Shown here: positions 7,719 through 16,946 of the stretch, in pieces
Numbering within the stretch: position 1 is the stretch's first letter
How the letters are laid out: every line of letters starts with the position of its first letter
Made by a program: the position numbers and the translations under genes
Notes under the pieces: model-generated
Told to the model about the DNA's origin: nothing
What the model saw: the letters and a program-made list of their open reading frames with translations, nothing else
Database searches by the model: none
Origin: Pseudoflavonifractor sp050943825
Lineage (GTDB): Bacteria > Bacillota > Clostridia > Oscillospirales > Oscillospiraceae
DNA: 64,000 nt
Assembly: GCF_050943825.1 (NCBI RefSeq)
Contig: NZ_JBMNPX010000007.1
Coordinates: forward strand, 1-64,000
Direction of reading: 5' to 3'

Positions 7719-8309
7719 TCATGCCTTTTTCCCGACCTGCCGTGCCAGCACGGGCGCCGCCCGCATCATGGTCTCGGTCATCCCCTCCAGCAGCGCGGCC
7801 AGCTCCCCGGGCTCCATGTCGCATCCGTTGCGCACCCAGCGGTGGATCACTCCGCTACCCCCCATGAACATGTACTGGAGCACATACTTCCACTCCATTT
7901 CCGGCACGTCCATCTCCCTACCCGCAGGCCAGGAGTACCGGATGGTCTCCTCAAACACACGCCGCTGGAGCGGGGAATTCATGTCCATGAACTGCCCGTT
8001 GTAGATGAGCAGGGCAAACATCTCCCGGTGCTCCTTGATATAGGCCAGCATGGGCTCGGTCTCCACCCCGCCCGTCCGCACATAGTCCACCAGGGCGTCC
8101 ACCAGCTCGTTGCCCATCTCATAATAGAGGGAAAATACGTCCTGATAATAGGCATAAAAGGTGGACCGGTTCAGCTCCGCCGCCTCACACAGCTCCTTTA
8201 CCGTAATCTTCTCCACCGGCTTCTCCGCCAGCAGCCCCAGCAGGCTCTCCCGCAGCAGACGCTTGGTCAGCCGGGTCCGCTGGTTCTCCTTCCGCTCCTC
8301 TTTCTCCAT
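7719..8309 (-). CDS. TetR-family transcriptional regulator
   Basis: A 196-residue repressor with an N-terminal TetR helix-turn-helix (about 12-58, containing ITVKELCEAAELNRSTFYAYYQD) and an all-helical ligand domain typical of the TetR/AcrR C-terminal group found in Firmicutes. It is divergent from the membrane-anchored GH3 gene at 8516. A perfect 6-bp inverted repeat lies in that gene's promoter spacer at 8418-8430, so I infer it controls the glucosidase. The inducer is unknown. Confidence 0.85.
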   Translation of the reverse strand: MEKEERKENQRTRLTKRLLRESLLGLLAEKPVEKITVKELCEAAELNRSTFYAYYQDVFSLYYEMGNELVDALVDYVRTGGVETEPMLAYIKEHREMFALLIYNGQFMDMNSPLQRRVFEETIRYSWPAGREMDVPEMEWKYVLQYMFMGGSGVIHRWVRNGCDMEPGELAALLEGMTETMMRAAPVLARQVGKKA

Positions 8310-8409
8310 GCCGTTCCTCCTGTTTCCCGTCTTTTTTATCGCTTATGCCGTAATTCCAACACTTTTTCATTTTGTGTCTTGAACACGACGTTTTTAAAAA
8401 ATCTAATGA

Positions 8410-8438
8410 TTGAAATACAACACTGTGTTGAATACAAT
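8410..8438 (+). promoter_or_regulatory. GH3 promoter with operator in the spacer
   Basis: TTGAAA at 8410-8415, a 17-bp spacer and TACAAT at 8433-8438. The spacer contains the perfect inverted repeat CAACACTGTGTTG (8418-8430). A regulator bound there would block RNA polymerase, and the divergent TetR-family gene is the obvious candidate. Confidence 0.7.
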
Positions 8439-8515
8439 ACAGCATGGGCACGAAAAAAGCAACCGTCTTTTTCATTTTTGATTTTGTGCCCGGGCAAAAT
8501 GAAAGGAGAAGGAGC

Positions 8516-11500
8516 ATGGATATGAAAGAAAAGAACACGGCGTCCCCCCGTCCGGCGGGAAAGCTGCCCGTTATCCTGGTCAGCGTGCTGGTGGTCATCG
8601 CGCTGATTGTCAACGTGGTGTGCATCCAGCTGTACCCCGCCATCAACGCCTTTATGGCGGCCAACCTGAACAGCCGCCTCACCGGCGGCAATGTCACCGC
8701 CGAGCAACTCACCCCCGAGGAGGCCAAGGAGGCCAGCCTGCTGATGGCCCAGGAGCTTGAGGCCGAAGGTCTCGTGCTGCTGGAGAACAAGGACGGCGCG
8801 CTCCCCCTGGAGCAGGGCGCCAAGGTCAACCTGTTCGGTTACGCCACCATCTCTCCCCTCTACGGCGGCACCGGCAGCGGCTCCAGCGACACGTCCTCCA
8901 ACGTGGACCTGATCCAGGGCCTGACCAACGCCGGCTTCACCGTCAACGAGGAGCTGGCCGACTTCTACCGCAATTCCGGCGTCAGCCGTCCCGAGCAGGG
9001 CGGTTACACCGGCTCCAACTTCACCCCCGCTGAGGTGCCCGCCTCCCAGTACACCGACGAGGTGCTCCAGCAGGCCCGGGACTTCTCCGACGTGGCCGTG
9101 GTCATGCTCTCCCGTATCGGCGGCGAGGGCGGCGACCTGCCCGCCGACATGTACGCCGCCGGGTACAGCGACACCGACGACGGCCGCAGCTATCTCTCCC
9201 TCACCCAGGACGAGGAGGACCTGCTGGAGCTGGTCAAGTCCCAGGGCTATGAGACCGTGGTGGTGCTCATCAACTCCTCCCACGCCATGGAGCTGGGCTT
9301 CCTGGAGGATGACGGCATCGACGCCGCCCTGTGGATCGGCGGCCCCGGCAGCACCGGCATGAACGCCGTGGGCGAGGCCCTGTCCGGCGTGGTGAACCCC
9401 TCCGGCCGTCTCACCGACACCTACGCCTACGACATCTCCTCCTCCCCCGCCTACTGGAATGCAGGCGACTTTACATACAGCAACCTGGAGCGCAACTACG
9501 TGGAGTATGCCGAGGGCATCTACGTGGGCTACCGCTTCTACGAGACCCGCTGGATCGACAACGAGACCGGTCTGTGCGACGAGGAGGCCTACCAGGCCGC
9601 CGTCCAGTACCCCTTCGGCTACGGCCTGAGCTACACCACCTTTACCCAGGAGATTGAGGACTACTCCGATGCCGACGGCACCATCTCTATGACCGTGAAG
9701 GTGACCAACACCGGCAGCGTCCCCGGGAAGGACGTAGTTCAGGTCTACTACACCGCCCCCTACACCGTGGGCGGCATTGAAAAGGCCCATGTGGTGCTGG
9801 CCGACTTCGACAAGACCGAGCTGCTCCAGCCCGGCGACAGCCAGTCCGTCACCATCACCTTTGCCGCCGAGGACATGGCCTCCTACGACTACCAGACCAA
9901 CGGCTGCTATGTGCTGGAGGCAGGCACCTATCAGATTAAGCTGATGAGCAACGCTCACGAGGTCATTGACCAGTGGGAGTACACCGTCTCCTCTACCACC
10001 GTCTATGACGAGAGCAACCCCCGTTCCACCGACGTGACCGCCGCTGTCAACCGCTTTGACGACGTGACCAACGGCCAGATCACCCAGTACGTCTCCCGTG
10101 CCGACTGGGAGGGCACCCTGCCCACCGCCCGCACCGACGGCAAGACTGCCTCCGACGAGGTGGTGGCCGCCTTCACAAACGCGCCGGTGTATGAGAACAA
10201 CCCGGACGACCAGCCCATCACCTTTGCCAACCACGGGCTCACTCTGGAGGACCTGTCCGGCAAGGACTACGACGACCCCATGTGGGAGCAGCTTCTGGAG
10301 CAGCTGAGCGTGGAGGACATGACCAATATGATCTCCAACGGCGGCTGGTCCACCCCCGAGGTCACCAGCGTGGGCAAGCCCGCCACCAACGACCTGGACG
10401 GCCCTGCCGGCATCAACAGCCTGGTGAGCAACCTGCGGGGCGTGTCCTTCCCCAGCCAGGTGGTCATCGGCTCCACCTGGAACCAGACTCTGGTGGAGGA
10501 ATTCGGCCGCACCTTCGGCGCGGAGGCCGTGGCCAACCACGTGGTGGGTCTCTACGCACCCGGCGCCAACATCCACCGCACCCCCCTCTCCGGCCGTAAC
10601 TTCGAGTACTACTCCGAGGACAGCCTCCTCTCCGGCAAGCTGGCCGCCGCCACCATCCGGGGCGCCGCCAGCCAGGGCGTGTACTGCTACGTCAAGCACT
10701 TCGCCCTCAACGACCAGGAGAGCAACCGTCTCTCCCTCTCCGTGTGGGCCAACGAGCAGTCCATGCGCGAGATCTACCTCCGCGCCTTTGAGATCGCCGT
10801 CAAGGAGGGCGGCACCACCGCCATCATGAGCAGCTACAACTACCTGGGCACTGTCTGGGCCGGCGCCAACCCCGCCATGCTCAATGGCGTGCTCCGGGAT
10901 GAGTGGGGCTTCCGCGGCGTGGTGGTCACCGACTCCGCCATGGGCAACACCGGCTGGATGGACGTGAATCTGGCCATCCGGGCCGGCGGCGACATGATGC
11001 TCTGCCTCATGGGCGTCACCCTGGACAGCTCCAGCAACACCGCCCAGCAGGCCATGCGCACCGCCTGCCACAACATCCTCTACACCCAGGCCAACAGCGC
11101 CGCCGTGGCCGCCGCGGCCGACACCTCCCCCTACTGGCTGGTGCTTCTGGTGGTGCTGGACACTGCCGTCCTCTCCGCCGCCCTCTTTGTGTTCCTCAAC
11201 CGCAGCAAGTGGAAGGACAGCGTGAAGGTTCCCGCCAGAATCGGCATTGTGGTGGTCATCGCCCTGGTGCTGGCTCTCATCTTCTGGGCCGCCTTCTTCC
11301 GCACCGGCGGCGTGGCTGCGGCTGACGGCGACCAGCAATCCCCCGCTCCCACTGCCTCCGAGACCGTCCAGCCCACTGAGTCCGCTCAGCCCGGCGGCGA
11401 CGCCTACCTGACCCTCACCGGCACCGGCGACGGCTGGCTGGTCTGCAACGTGGTGCTTCTGAACGACAACACCTTCACCGTCTCCTTCGACTACAACGCC

Positions 11501-12592
11501 GAGAACTCCGGCATTCAGACCGATTCCGGCACCTGGACCCTCAATGATGACGGCTCCATCACTCTTACCGGTGATACCCGCAGCTTTACCGCTACCACCG
11601 CCGACGGTACCAACTACACCATGGATGTGGAGAATGTGGAGACCGGCATCGTCTGCACTGTCTCCGGCACTGTGGGAGGCGGCTCTTCCGCCCCCAGCGA
11701 CGGTTCCTACCTGACCCTCACCGGTACCGGTGACGGCTGGCTGGTCTGCAACGTGGTGCTTCTGAGCGACAACACCTTTACTGTCTCCTTCGACTACAAT
11801 GCCGAGAACTCCGGCATCCAGACCGACTCCGGCACCTGGGCCCTCAACGATGACGGCTCCATCACCCTTACCGGCGACACCCGCATCTTTACCGCTACTA
11901 CCACTGACGGTACCAACTACACCATGGATGTGGAGAACGTGGAGACCGGCATCGTCTGCACCGTCTCCGGCGCTGTCAGCGGCGGCAGCTCCGCTCCCAG
12001 CGACGGCTCCTACCTCACCCTCACCGGCACCGGTGACGGCTGGCTGGTCTGCAATGTGGTCCTGATGCCCGACAATACCTTCACCGTGGCTTTCGACTAC
12101 AACGCTGAGAATTCCGGCATCCAGACCGACTCCGGCACCTGGGTCCTTAACGACGACGGCTCCATTGCTCTCACCGGCGACACCCGCAGCTTTACCGCCA
12201 CCACCACTGACGGTACCAACTACACCATGGATGTAGAGAACGTGGAGACCAGCATCGTCTGCACCGTCTCCGGCGCTGTCAGCGGCGGCAGCTCCGCTCC
12301 CAGCGACGGCTCCTACCTCACCCTCACCGGCACCGGTGACGGCTGGCTGGTCTGCAACGTGGTCCTGATGCCCGACAACACCTTCACCGTGGCTTTCGAC
12401 TACAACGCCGAAAACTCCGGTATTCAGACCGACTCCGGCACCTGGACCCTCAATGATGACGGCTCCATCGCCCTCACCGGCGACACCCGCAGCTTTACCG
12501 CTACCACCTCCGATGGTACCAACTACACCATGGATGTGGAGAATCTCCAGACCGGCATTGTCTGCACCGTCTCCGGCACCGCAAATACCTGA
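8516..12592 (+). CDS. Membrane-anchored, domain-permuted GH3 beta-glucosidase with four C-terminal repeats
   Basis: A 1358-residue protein. After a membrane segment (about 16-38) the GH3 domains appear in swapped order: the GH3 C-terminal alpha/beta sandwich and fibronectin-III-like domain first (about 75-480, with PFGYGLSYT), then the GH3 N-terminal barrel (about 580-860). The nucleophile Asp is about residue 806 in VVTDS. Permuted GH3 enzymes are known, for example in Ruminococcus and Bifidobacterium. Two membrane segments (about 873-895 and 908-930) follow, then four tandem 101-residue repeats. An ATG at 8516 with AGGAGAAGGAG is preferred over an upstream start. Likely role: cleavage of beta-glucosides at the cell surface. 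Substrate is not readable. Confidence 0.88.
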   Translation: MDMKEKNTASPRPAGKLPVILVSVLVVIALIVNVVCIQLYPAINAFMAANLNSRLTGGNVTAEQLTPEEAKEASLLMAQELEAEGLVLLENKDGALPLEQGAKVNLFGYATISPLYGGTGSGSSDTSSNVDLIQGLTNAGFTVNEELADFYRNSGVSRPEQGGYTGSNFTPAEVPASQYTDEVLQQARDFSDVAVVMLSRIGGEGGDLPADMYAAGYSDTDDGRSYLSLTQDEEDLLELVKSQGYETVVVLINSSHAMELGFLEDDGIDAALWIGGPGSTGMNAVGEALSGVVNPSGRLTDTYAYDISSSPAYWNAGDFTYSNLERNYVEYAEGIYVGYRFYETRWIDNETGLCDEEAYQAAVQYPFGYGLSYTTFTQEIEDYSDADGTISMTVKVTNTGSVPGKDVVQVYYTAPYTVGGIEKAHVVLADFDKTELLQPGDSQSVTITFAAEDMASYDYQTNGCYVLEAGTYQIKLMSNAHEVIDQWEYTVSSTTVYDESNPRSTDVTAAVNRFDDVTNGQITQYVSRADWEGTLPTARTDGKTASDEVVAAFTNAPVYENNPDDQPITFANHGLTLEDLSGKDYDDPMWEQLLEQLSVEDMTNMISNGGWSTPEVTSVGKPATNDLDGPAGINSLVSNLRGVSFPSQVVIGSTWNQTLVEEFGRTFGAEAVANHVVGLYAPGANIHRTPLSGRNFEYYSEDSLLSGKLAAATIRGAASQGVYCYVKHFALNDQESNRLSLSVWANEQSMREIYLRAFEIAVKEGGTTAIMSSYNYLGTVWAGANPAMLNGVLRDEWGFRGVVVTDSAMGNTGWMDVNLAIRAGGDMMLCLMGVTLDSSSNTAQQAMRTACHNILYTQANSAAVAAAADTSPYWLVLLVVLDTAVLSAALFVFLNRSKWKDSVKVPARIGIVVVIALVLALIFWAAFFRTGGVAAADGDQQSPAPTASETVQPTESAQPGGDAYLTLTGTGDGWLVCNVVLLNDNTFTVSFDYNAENSGIQTDSGTWTLNDDGSITLTGDTRSFTATTADGTNYTMDVENVETGIVCTVSGTVGGGSSAPSDGSYLTLTGTGDGWLVCNVVLLSDNTFTVSFDYNAENSGIQTDSGTWALNDDGSITLTGDTRIFTATTTDGTNYTMDVENVETGIVCTVSGAVSGGSSAPSDGSYLTLTGTGDGWLVCNVVLMPDNTFTVAFDYNAENSGIQTDSGTWVLNDDGSIALTGDTRSFTATTTDGTNYTMDVENVETSIVCTVSGAVSGGSSAPSDGSYLTLTGTGDGWLVCNVVLMPDNTFTVAFDYNAENSGIQTDSGTWTLNDDGSIALTGDTRSFTATTSDGTNYTMDVENLQTGIVCTVSGTANT
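11405..12592 (+). repeat. Four tandem 303-bp coding repeats
   Basis: The units begin at 11405, 11708, 12011 and 12314, spaced exactly 303 bp. Each encodes a 101-residue module starting YLTLTGTGDGWLVCNVV and containing a TFTV-FDYNAENSGIQTDSG core, joined by a Gly/Ser/Pro linker; the last lacks the linker. Differences are few and often synonymous, indicating recent duplication. The pattern suggests a small beta-sandwich adhesion or binding module of unknown specificity. Confidence 0.95.
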
Positions 12593-12600
12593 TTGCCTCC

Positions 12601-12627
12601 GGCCGCCTGCCTTTCCGGCAGGCGGCC
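12601..12627 (+). terminator. GC-rich hairpin after the GH3 gene
   Basis: An 11-bp stem (GGCCGCCTGCC and complement) with a TTTCC loop, 9 nt past the stop codon. There is no T-run, so it may stabilise the 3' end or terminate weakly. Confidence 0.5.
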
Positions 12628-12678
12628 GGGCAGTATCTGGGGCCCGAATTTCCCTTCGTGCCCCGTCCCAAATTGCAA

Positions 12679-12692
12679 TTTACGCACGTAAA
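12679..12692 (+). promoter_or_regulatory. Palindromic operator-like site upstream of the second GH3 gene
   Basis: TTTACGCACGTAAA is a perfect 14-bp inverted repeat about 125 bp before the cytosolic GH3 start. Its size and central CG-type half-sites suit a LacI-family regulator, and a lacI-type gene lies in the same operon. A TATACT at 12737 may be the -10. Binding is inferred. Confidence 0.4.
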
Positions 12693-12816
12693 CATACCGA
12701 TTACGTCAAACACGTCCCATTCGCTTTTCTTTCTGCTATACTGTGCACAAAGGTCGTGTTCGAGCACAGGACAGCGACAGCAGGGGACAATTGTTCCGGA
12801 AAAGGAGTGTAAGGGA

Positions 12817-15267
12817 TTGAAATACGCGGATCTGATAGCGAAAATGACCCTTGAAGAGAAGTGCAGCCTGTTGAGCGGCGAGGGCAACTTCACCACCAAG
12901 AGCGTGAAGCGGCTGAACATCCCCGGGATGTTCCTGTCCGACGGCCCTCACGGGCTGCGGAAGCAGGCGGGCGCGGCGGACCATCTGGGACTGAACGCCT
13001 CCCTGCCTGCCACCTGCTGCCCCACGGCAGCCACCATGGCCAACTCCTGGGACCCTGAGCTGGGCGAGGAGCTGGGCAAGATGCTGGGTGAAGAGGCCAA
13101 GGCCCAGGGCGTCAGCGTGCTGCTGGGCCCCGGTCTGAACATGAAGCGCTCCCCCCTGTGCGGGCGCAACTTTGAGTATTTCTCCGAGGACCCCTATCTG
13201 GCGGGCAAGATGGCCGCGGCCTACATCCGCGGCATCCAGAGCCAGGGCGTGGCGGCCTGCCCCAAGCACTTCGCCGCCAACAGCCAGGAGACCCTGCGCA
13301 TGCACTCGGACAGCGTGGTAGACCAGCGTACCTTCCGGGAAATCTACCTGACCGGCTTTGAAATTGCCGTGAAGGAGGGCCACCCCCAGTCCATCATGTC
13401 CGCCTACAACCGCATCAACGGCAAGTACGCCAACGAGGACAAGGAGCTGCTGCGGGACATTCTGGTGGACCAGTGGGGCTTTGACGGCTTCGTGGTCACC
13501 GACTGGGGCGGAAGCAATGACCGGGCTGAGGGGCTCAAGTGCGGCAACTCCCTGGAGATGCCCGCCACCGGCGGCAACAGCGACCGGGAGCTGGTGGCTG
13601 CGGTCAAAGCCGGTACTCTGTCCGAGGACGTGATTGACCAGCGGCTGGACGAGTACCTGAACGTGCTCTTCGCCACCGTCATCCCCGAAGACGCCCCCAA
13701 GGAGTTCGACGTGGACGCCCACCACGCCACCGCCCGCAAGGCCGCTGAGAGCACCATCGTGCTGCTCAAGAACGAGGACAGCATCCTGCCCCTGAAGGCG
13801 GGCACCTCTGTGGCCGTCATCGGCGACTTTGCCCAGACGCCCCGCTACCAGGGCGCCGGCTCCAGCATGGTCAACCCCACCAAGCTGGATTGTGCCCTCT
13901 CCGTCATCAAGGCGGACAGCGGCCTGAAGCTGGTGGGCTTTGAGCCCGGCTTTATCCGTCACGGCGGTGCCGACGAGGCCAAGAAGAATGCCGCCGTGGA
14001 GCTGGCCAAGAACGCCGAAATCGTGCTGATGTACATGGGCCTGGACGAGATCAGCGAGTCCGAGGGCCTGGACCGGAAGCACATGAAGATCCATCAGAAC
14101 CAGGTGGACGTGCTGGAGGCCGTAGCCAAGGTCAACCCCAACGTGGTTGTGGTCCTGTCCGGCGGCGCCCCCATCGAGGCCCCCTGGCTGGACAGCTGCA
14201 AGGCTGTGGTCCACGGCTACCTGGGCGGCCAGGCCGGCGCCGGCGCCGTGGTGGATGTGCTCACCGGCAAGGTCAATCCCTCCGGCAAGCTGGCTGAGAC
14301 CTGGGCCATGAAGTACGAGGACACCCCCGCCTACCGCCACTTCCCCGGCACTGAGGCTACCGCCGAGTACCGGGAGGGCTTGTACATCGGCTACCGCTAC
14401 TATCAGACCGCTCAGGTGCCCGTCCGCTTCCCCTTCGGCTACGGCCTGAGCTACACCACCTTCGCCTACGCCGACCTGCGGGCCGACGACAAGTCCGTCA
14501 CCTTCACCGTCACCAACACCGGCAGCATCCCCGGCGCGGAGATCGCCCAGGTGTACGTCTCCCGCAAGGGCGGCGTGGTGTTCCGTCCCGAGCAGGAGCT
14601 CAAGGGCTTTGTGAAGGTGTTCCTCAACCCCGGCGAGTGCAAGACCGTCACCGTGGAGCTGGACGACAAGGCCTTCCGGTACTTCAATGTAAAGACCGGA
14701 AAGTTCGAGGTAGAGAGCGGCGACTACGAGGTCCGTGTGGGCGCCTCCTGTGCCGACATCCGCCTCACCGCCACTGTGGCGGTGCAGGGCACCGACGCCC
14801 CCGCCCCCTACGACCTCAGCAAGCTGCCCAGCTACTGCTCCGGCAAGGTCAGCGACGTGGGCGACGCCGAGTTTGAGTACCTGCTGGGCCGTCCCATCCC
14901 CCCCGCCAAGTGGGACCGCTCCGCGCCTCTGGGCATGAACGACACCTTCTCCCAGCTCTTCTACGCCAAGCGCTGGGTTGGCCGTCTGGTCTACGCCATC
15001 CTCACCCACCTGAAGAACAAGGCTGAGGCCAAGGGCACGCCCGACCTGAACATCCTCTTCATCTACAACATGCCCTTCCGTGGTGTGGCCAAGATGATGG
15101 GCGGCGCCTTCGACATGGACATGTCCGCCGCGCTGGTGGAGATTTTCAACGGCCACTTCTTCAAGGGTGTGGGCCACCTGCTCTCCGCCCGTTCCCGGAT
15201 GAACAAGGCTAAGAAAGAGACCGACCTGGCCCTGGCTCAGGCTGGCAATGTGAAAGGAGAAAACTGA
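12817..15267 (+). CDS. Cytosolic GH3 beta-glucosidase
   Basis: An 816-residue enzyme with canonical GH3 order: N-terminal barrel (about 1-310), C-terminal sandwich (about 320-560) and fibronectin-III-like domain (about 590-670), then an unassigned C-terminal tail of about 140 residues. The nucleophile is D229 in VVTDWGG; the KHF and GRNFEYFSEDP motifs of the sugar pocket are intact. There is no signal peptide, so it would act on imported oligosaccharides. The start is a TTG at 12817 behind AAAGGAG; no ATG has an equivalent site. It is followed without a gap by the GtrA-like gene, and then by a LacI regulator. Confidence 0.92.
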   Translation: MKYADLIAKMTLEEKCSLLSGEGNFTTKSVKRLNIPGMFLSDGPHGLRKQAGAADHLGLNASLPATCCPTAATMANSWDPELGEELGKMLGEEAKAQGVSVLLGPGLNMKRSPLCGRNFEYFSEDPYLAGKMAAAYIRGIQSQGVAACPKHFAANSQETLRMHSDSVVDQRTFREIYLTGFEIAVKEGHPQSIMSAYNRINGKYANEDKELLRDILVDQWGFDGFVVTDWGGSNDRAEGLKCGNSLEMPATGGNSDRELVAAVKAGTLSEDVIDQRLDEYLNVLFATVIPEDAPKEFDVDAHHATARKAAESTIVLLKNEDSILPLKAGTSVAVIGDFAQTPRYQGAGSSMVNPTKLDCALSVIKADSGLKLVGFEPGFIRHGGADEAKKNAAVELAKNAEIVLMYMGLDEISESEGLDRKHMKIHQNQVDVLEAVAKVNPNVVVVLSGGAPIEAPWLDSCKAVVHGYLGGQAGAGAVVDVLTGKVNPSGKLAETWAMKYEDTPAYRHFPGTEATAEYREGLYIGYRYYQTAQVPVRFPFGYGLSYTTFAYADLRADDKSVTFTVTNTGSIPGAEIAQVYVSRKGGVVFRPEQELKGFVKVFLNPGECKTVTVELDDKAFRYFNVKTGKFEVESGDYEVRVGASCADIRLTATVAVQGTDAPAPYDLSKLPSYCSGKVSDVGDAEFEYLLGRPIPPAKWDRSAPLGMNDTFSQLFYAKRWVGRLVYAILTHLKNKAEAKGTPDLNILFIYNMPFRGVAKMMGGAFDMDMSAALVEIFNGHFFKGVGHLLSARSRMNKAKKETDLALAQAGNVKGEN

Positions 15268-15268
15268 T

Positions 15269-15847
15269 ATGGCTACCGAAAAGACGCAGACCGGCCTGGT
15301 CGGCTGGTGGAATCATTTCGCCGGAAACCACCCCAAGGCCGCCAAGTGGATCCGTGAGGGCGGACTGTTCGTCATCGTCAGCAACCTGGTGACGGTGCTC
15401 AAGTACTTCATCCTCCAGTTCCTGCCCCTGGCCTTCCAGAGCCTGTCCAATGTGGACTTCGGCTGGCCGGGCATCCCGGTGACCCTGTTCGGCGAGACCT
15501 TCCAGTGGAACATCTTCGGCTATGACGCCGCCCACGGCGGCCTGGGCTACTTCTGTGCCTATATGATCGCCATGGCCATCGGCGAGATCATCAACTTCCC
15601 CATCCAGCGCAACTTCGTCTTCCGCAGCAAGGGCAACCTGGCCTGGCAGATCGCCTGGTACATCGTGGCCTTCATCATCATCAACTGCATCGTCAACTCC
15701 ATCAACTGCGTGTGGGTGGCCGTCGCCGGCATGTTCGTGCCCGACTTCATCTACAACATCGGCACCGTGGTGCTCAACGGCGGTATCTCCATGGTCATTT
15801 TCTTCTTCGTCAACAAGGTTATTTTCCCTGAGGCCAAGCAGGCCTGA
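15269..15847 (+). CDS. GtrA-like membrane protein
   Basis: A 192-residue protein with four predicted membrane segments and the GtrA-type signature around NFPIQRNFVFRSK. GtrA proteins are thought to move polyprenyl-linked sugars or assist cell-surface polysaccharide glycosylation. The ATG at 15269 lies one base past the GH3 stop with an AAAGGAG site inside the GH3 end, so the two are translationally linked. Its place between a beta-glucosidase and a LacI regulator suggests a role in sugar handling, but the exact function is unknown. Confidence 0.8.
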   Translation: MATEKTQTGLVGWWNHFAGNHPKAAKWIREGGLFVIVSNLVTVLKYFILQFLPLAFQSLSNVDFGWPGIPVTLFGETFQWNIFGYDAAHGGLGYFCAYMIAMAIGEIINFPIQRNFVFRSKGNLAWQIAWYIVAFIIINCIVNSINCVWVAVAGMFVPDFIYNIGTVVLNGGISMVIFFFVNKVIFPEAKQA

Positions 15848-15871
15848 GAAGCGTAAGGGGAGGTCACGGTT

Positions 15872-16897
15872 ATGGTCACCATAAAGGACATCGCCAAGCG
15901 CGCCGGGGTCTCCCGGGGCACGGTGGACCGGGTGCTCAACAATCGGCCCGGCGTCAACCCGGAGACAGAGGCCAGGGTGCGCTCCCTCATCGAGGAGATG
16001 GGCTACCGGCCCAATATGGCCGGTCAGATGCTGGCAGTCAAGAAGCGGAAGCTCCGCCTTGCCTTCCTCATCTTCCACGGGCCGGAGTTTGTGTTCCACC
16101 TGGACATCCTCCACGCCGCCCGGGACAAGGCCGCTGAGCTGCGGGAATTCGGCGTGACGGTGGATTTCTACCTCATCCGTCAGCTGGACACGCCCTATCT
16201 GGAGCGTCTCTTCCGCGAGGTTGAGGAGAGCCACCCCGACGGCATCGCCGCCCTGCCCCTGCGTACCACCTCCTTTATGGCCTTTATCCAGCGCATGAAC
16301 GCCAAGGGCGTCCCTACCGTGTTCTTCAATCTGGACGAGGATTTTGTACCCCACCTGGCCTATGTGGGCTGCGACTATGTCCACTCCGGCCGTGTGGCGG
16401 CCGGCCTGGTGTCCCTGTGCACGGGAGGCCGCGGACTGGTGGGCATCGCCGCAGCCGACGGCCCCAACTCCCCCAGCTTTGCCGGGCGGATGGGCGGCTT
16501 CTCCCAGGAGCTCTCCGCTACCTACCCCGGCCTCACCATGGTGGACGGCGGTATGCCCGCCCTGTTCCGCGACGGTGAGTTTACCGAAGTGGTGGACATG
16601 GTGGAGCATAACCCCGACATGAAGGCGATCTATATCGTCAACATGGGAGACTACGGCGTATGTCAGGAGATTCACCGGGCCGCCCGGGGCCGCAATCTGT
16701 CGGTTATCACCCACGACCTGGCTCCCGCCCAGCAGGAGCTGCTGAAAAACGGCCTCATCTCCGCCACCATTGTCCAGCAGCCCGACATTCAGGGCTCCAT
16801 GCCCCTCCAGATGCTCTATGACTATCTGGCCTTCGGCACCGTCCCCAAAACCAAGCTCTTCACCGATCTGCATATCTGCATCAGCCAGAGCATGTAA
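15872..16897 (+). CDS. LacI-family transcriptional regulator
   Basis: A 341-residue regulator. The N-terminal LacI helix-turn-helix (about 2-50, VTIKDIAKRAGVSRGTVDRVLN) and hinge helix are followed by a periplasmic-binding-protein-like sugar sensor domain (about 60-335). The RGTVDRVL recognition helix is characteristic of the subgroup that senses non-lactose sugars. It ends the GH3-GtrA operon and probably controls it, possibly through the palindrome at 12679. The ligand is unknown; a beta-glucoside is a reasonable guess. Confidence 0.9.
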   Translation: MVTIKDIAKRAGVSRGTVDRVLNNRPGVNPETEARVRSLIEEMGYRPNMAGQMLAVKKRKLRLAFLIFHGPEFVFHLDILHAARDKAAELREFGVTVDFYLIRQLDTPYLERLFREVEESHPDGIAALPLRTTSFMAFIQRMNAKGVPTVFFNLDEDFVPHLAYVGCDYVHSGRVAAGLVSLCTGGRGLVGIAAADGPNSPSFAGRMGGFSQELSATYPGLTMVDGGMPALFRDGEFTEVVDMVEHNPDMKAIYIVNMGDYGVCQEIHRAARGRNLSVITHDLAPAQQELLKNGLISATIVQQPDIQGSMPLQMLYDYLAFGTVPKTKLFTDLHICISQSM

Positions 16898-16907
16898 GAA
16901 ACAAAAA

Positions 16908-16935
16908 ACAGCACCGGATAACAATCCGGTGCTGT
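16908..16935. terminator. Terminator between the lacI-type gene and the acyltransferase
   Basis: A 12-bp stem (ACAGCACCGGAT and complement) around a 4-nt loop, with A-run and T-run on either side. It serves both convergent genes. Confidence 0.9.
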
Positions 16936-16946
16936 TTTTTATTCGT

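Noticed and set aside
8336..11338. A 1000-codon frame on the minus strand opposite the first GH3 gene
   Set aside because: Rich in His, Gly and Val as expected from the complement of GH3 codons; overlaps the TetR promoter region and has no domain.
11405..12592. Reading the tandem repeats as a CRISPR array or phase-variable tract
   Set aside because: The repeats are 303-bp coding units without spacers.
12736..15177. An 813-codon minus-strand frame opposite the second GH3 gene
   Set aside because: Same shadow effect; no homologous motif.
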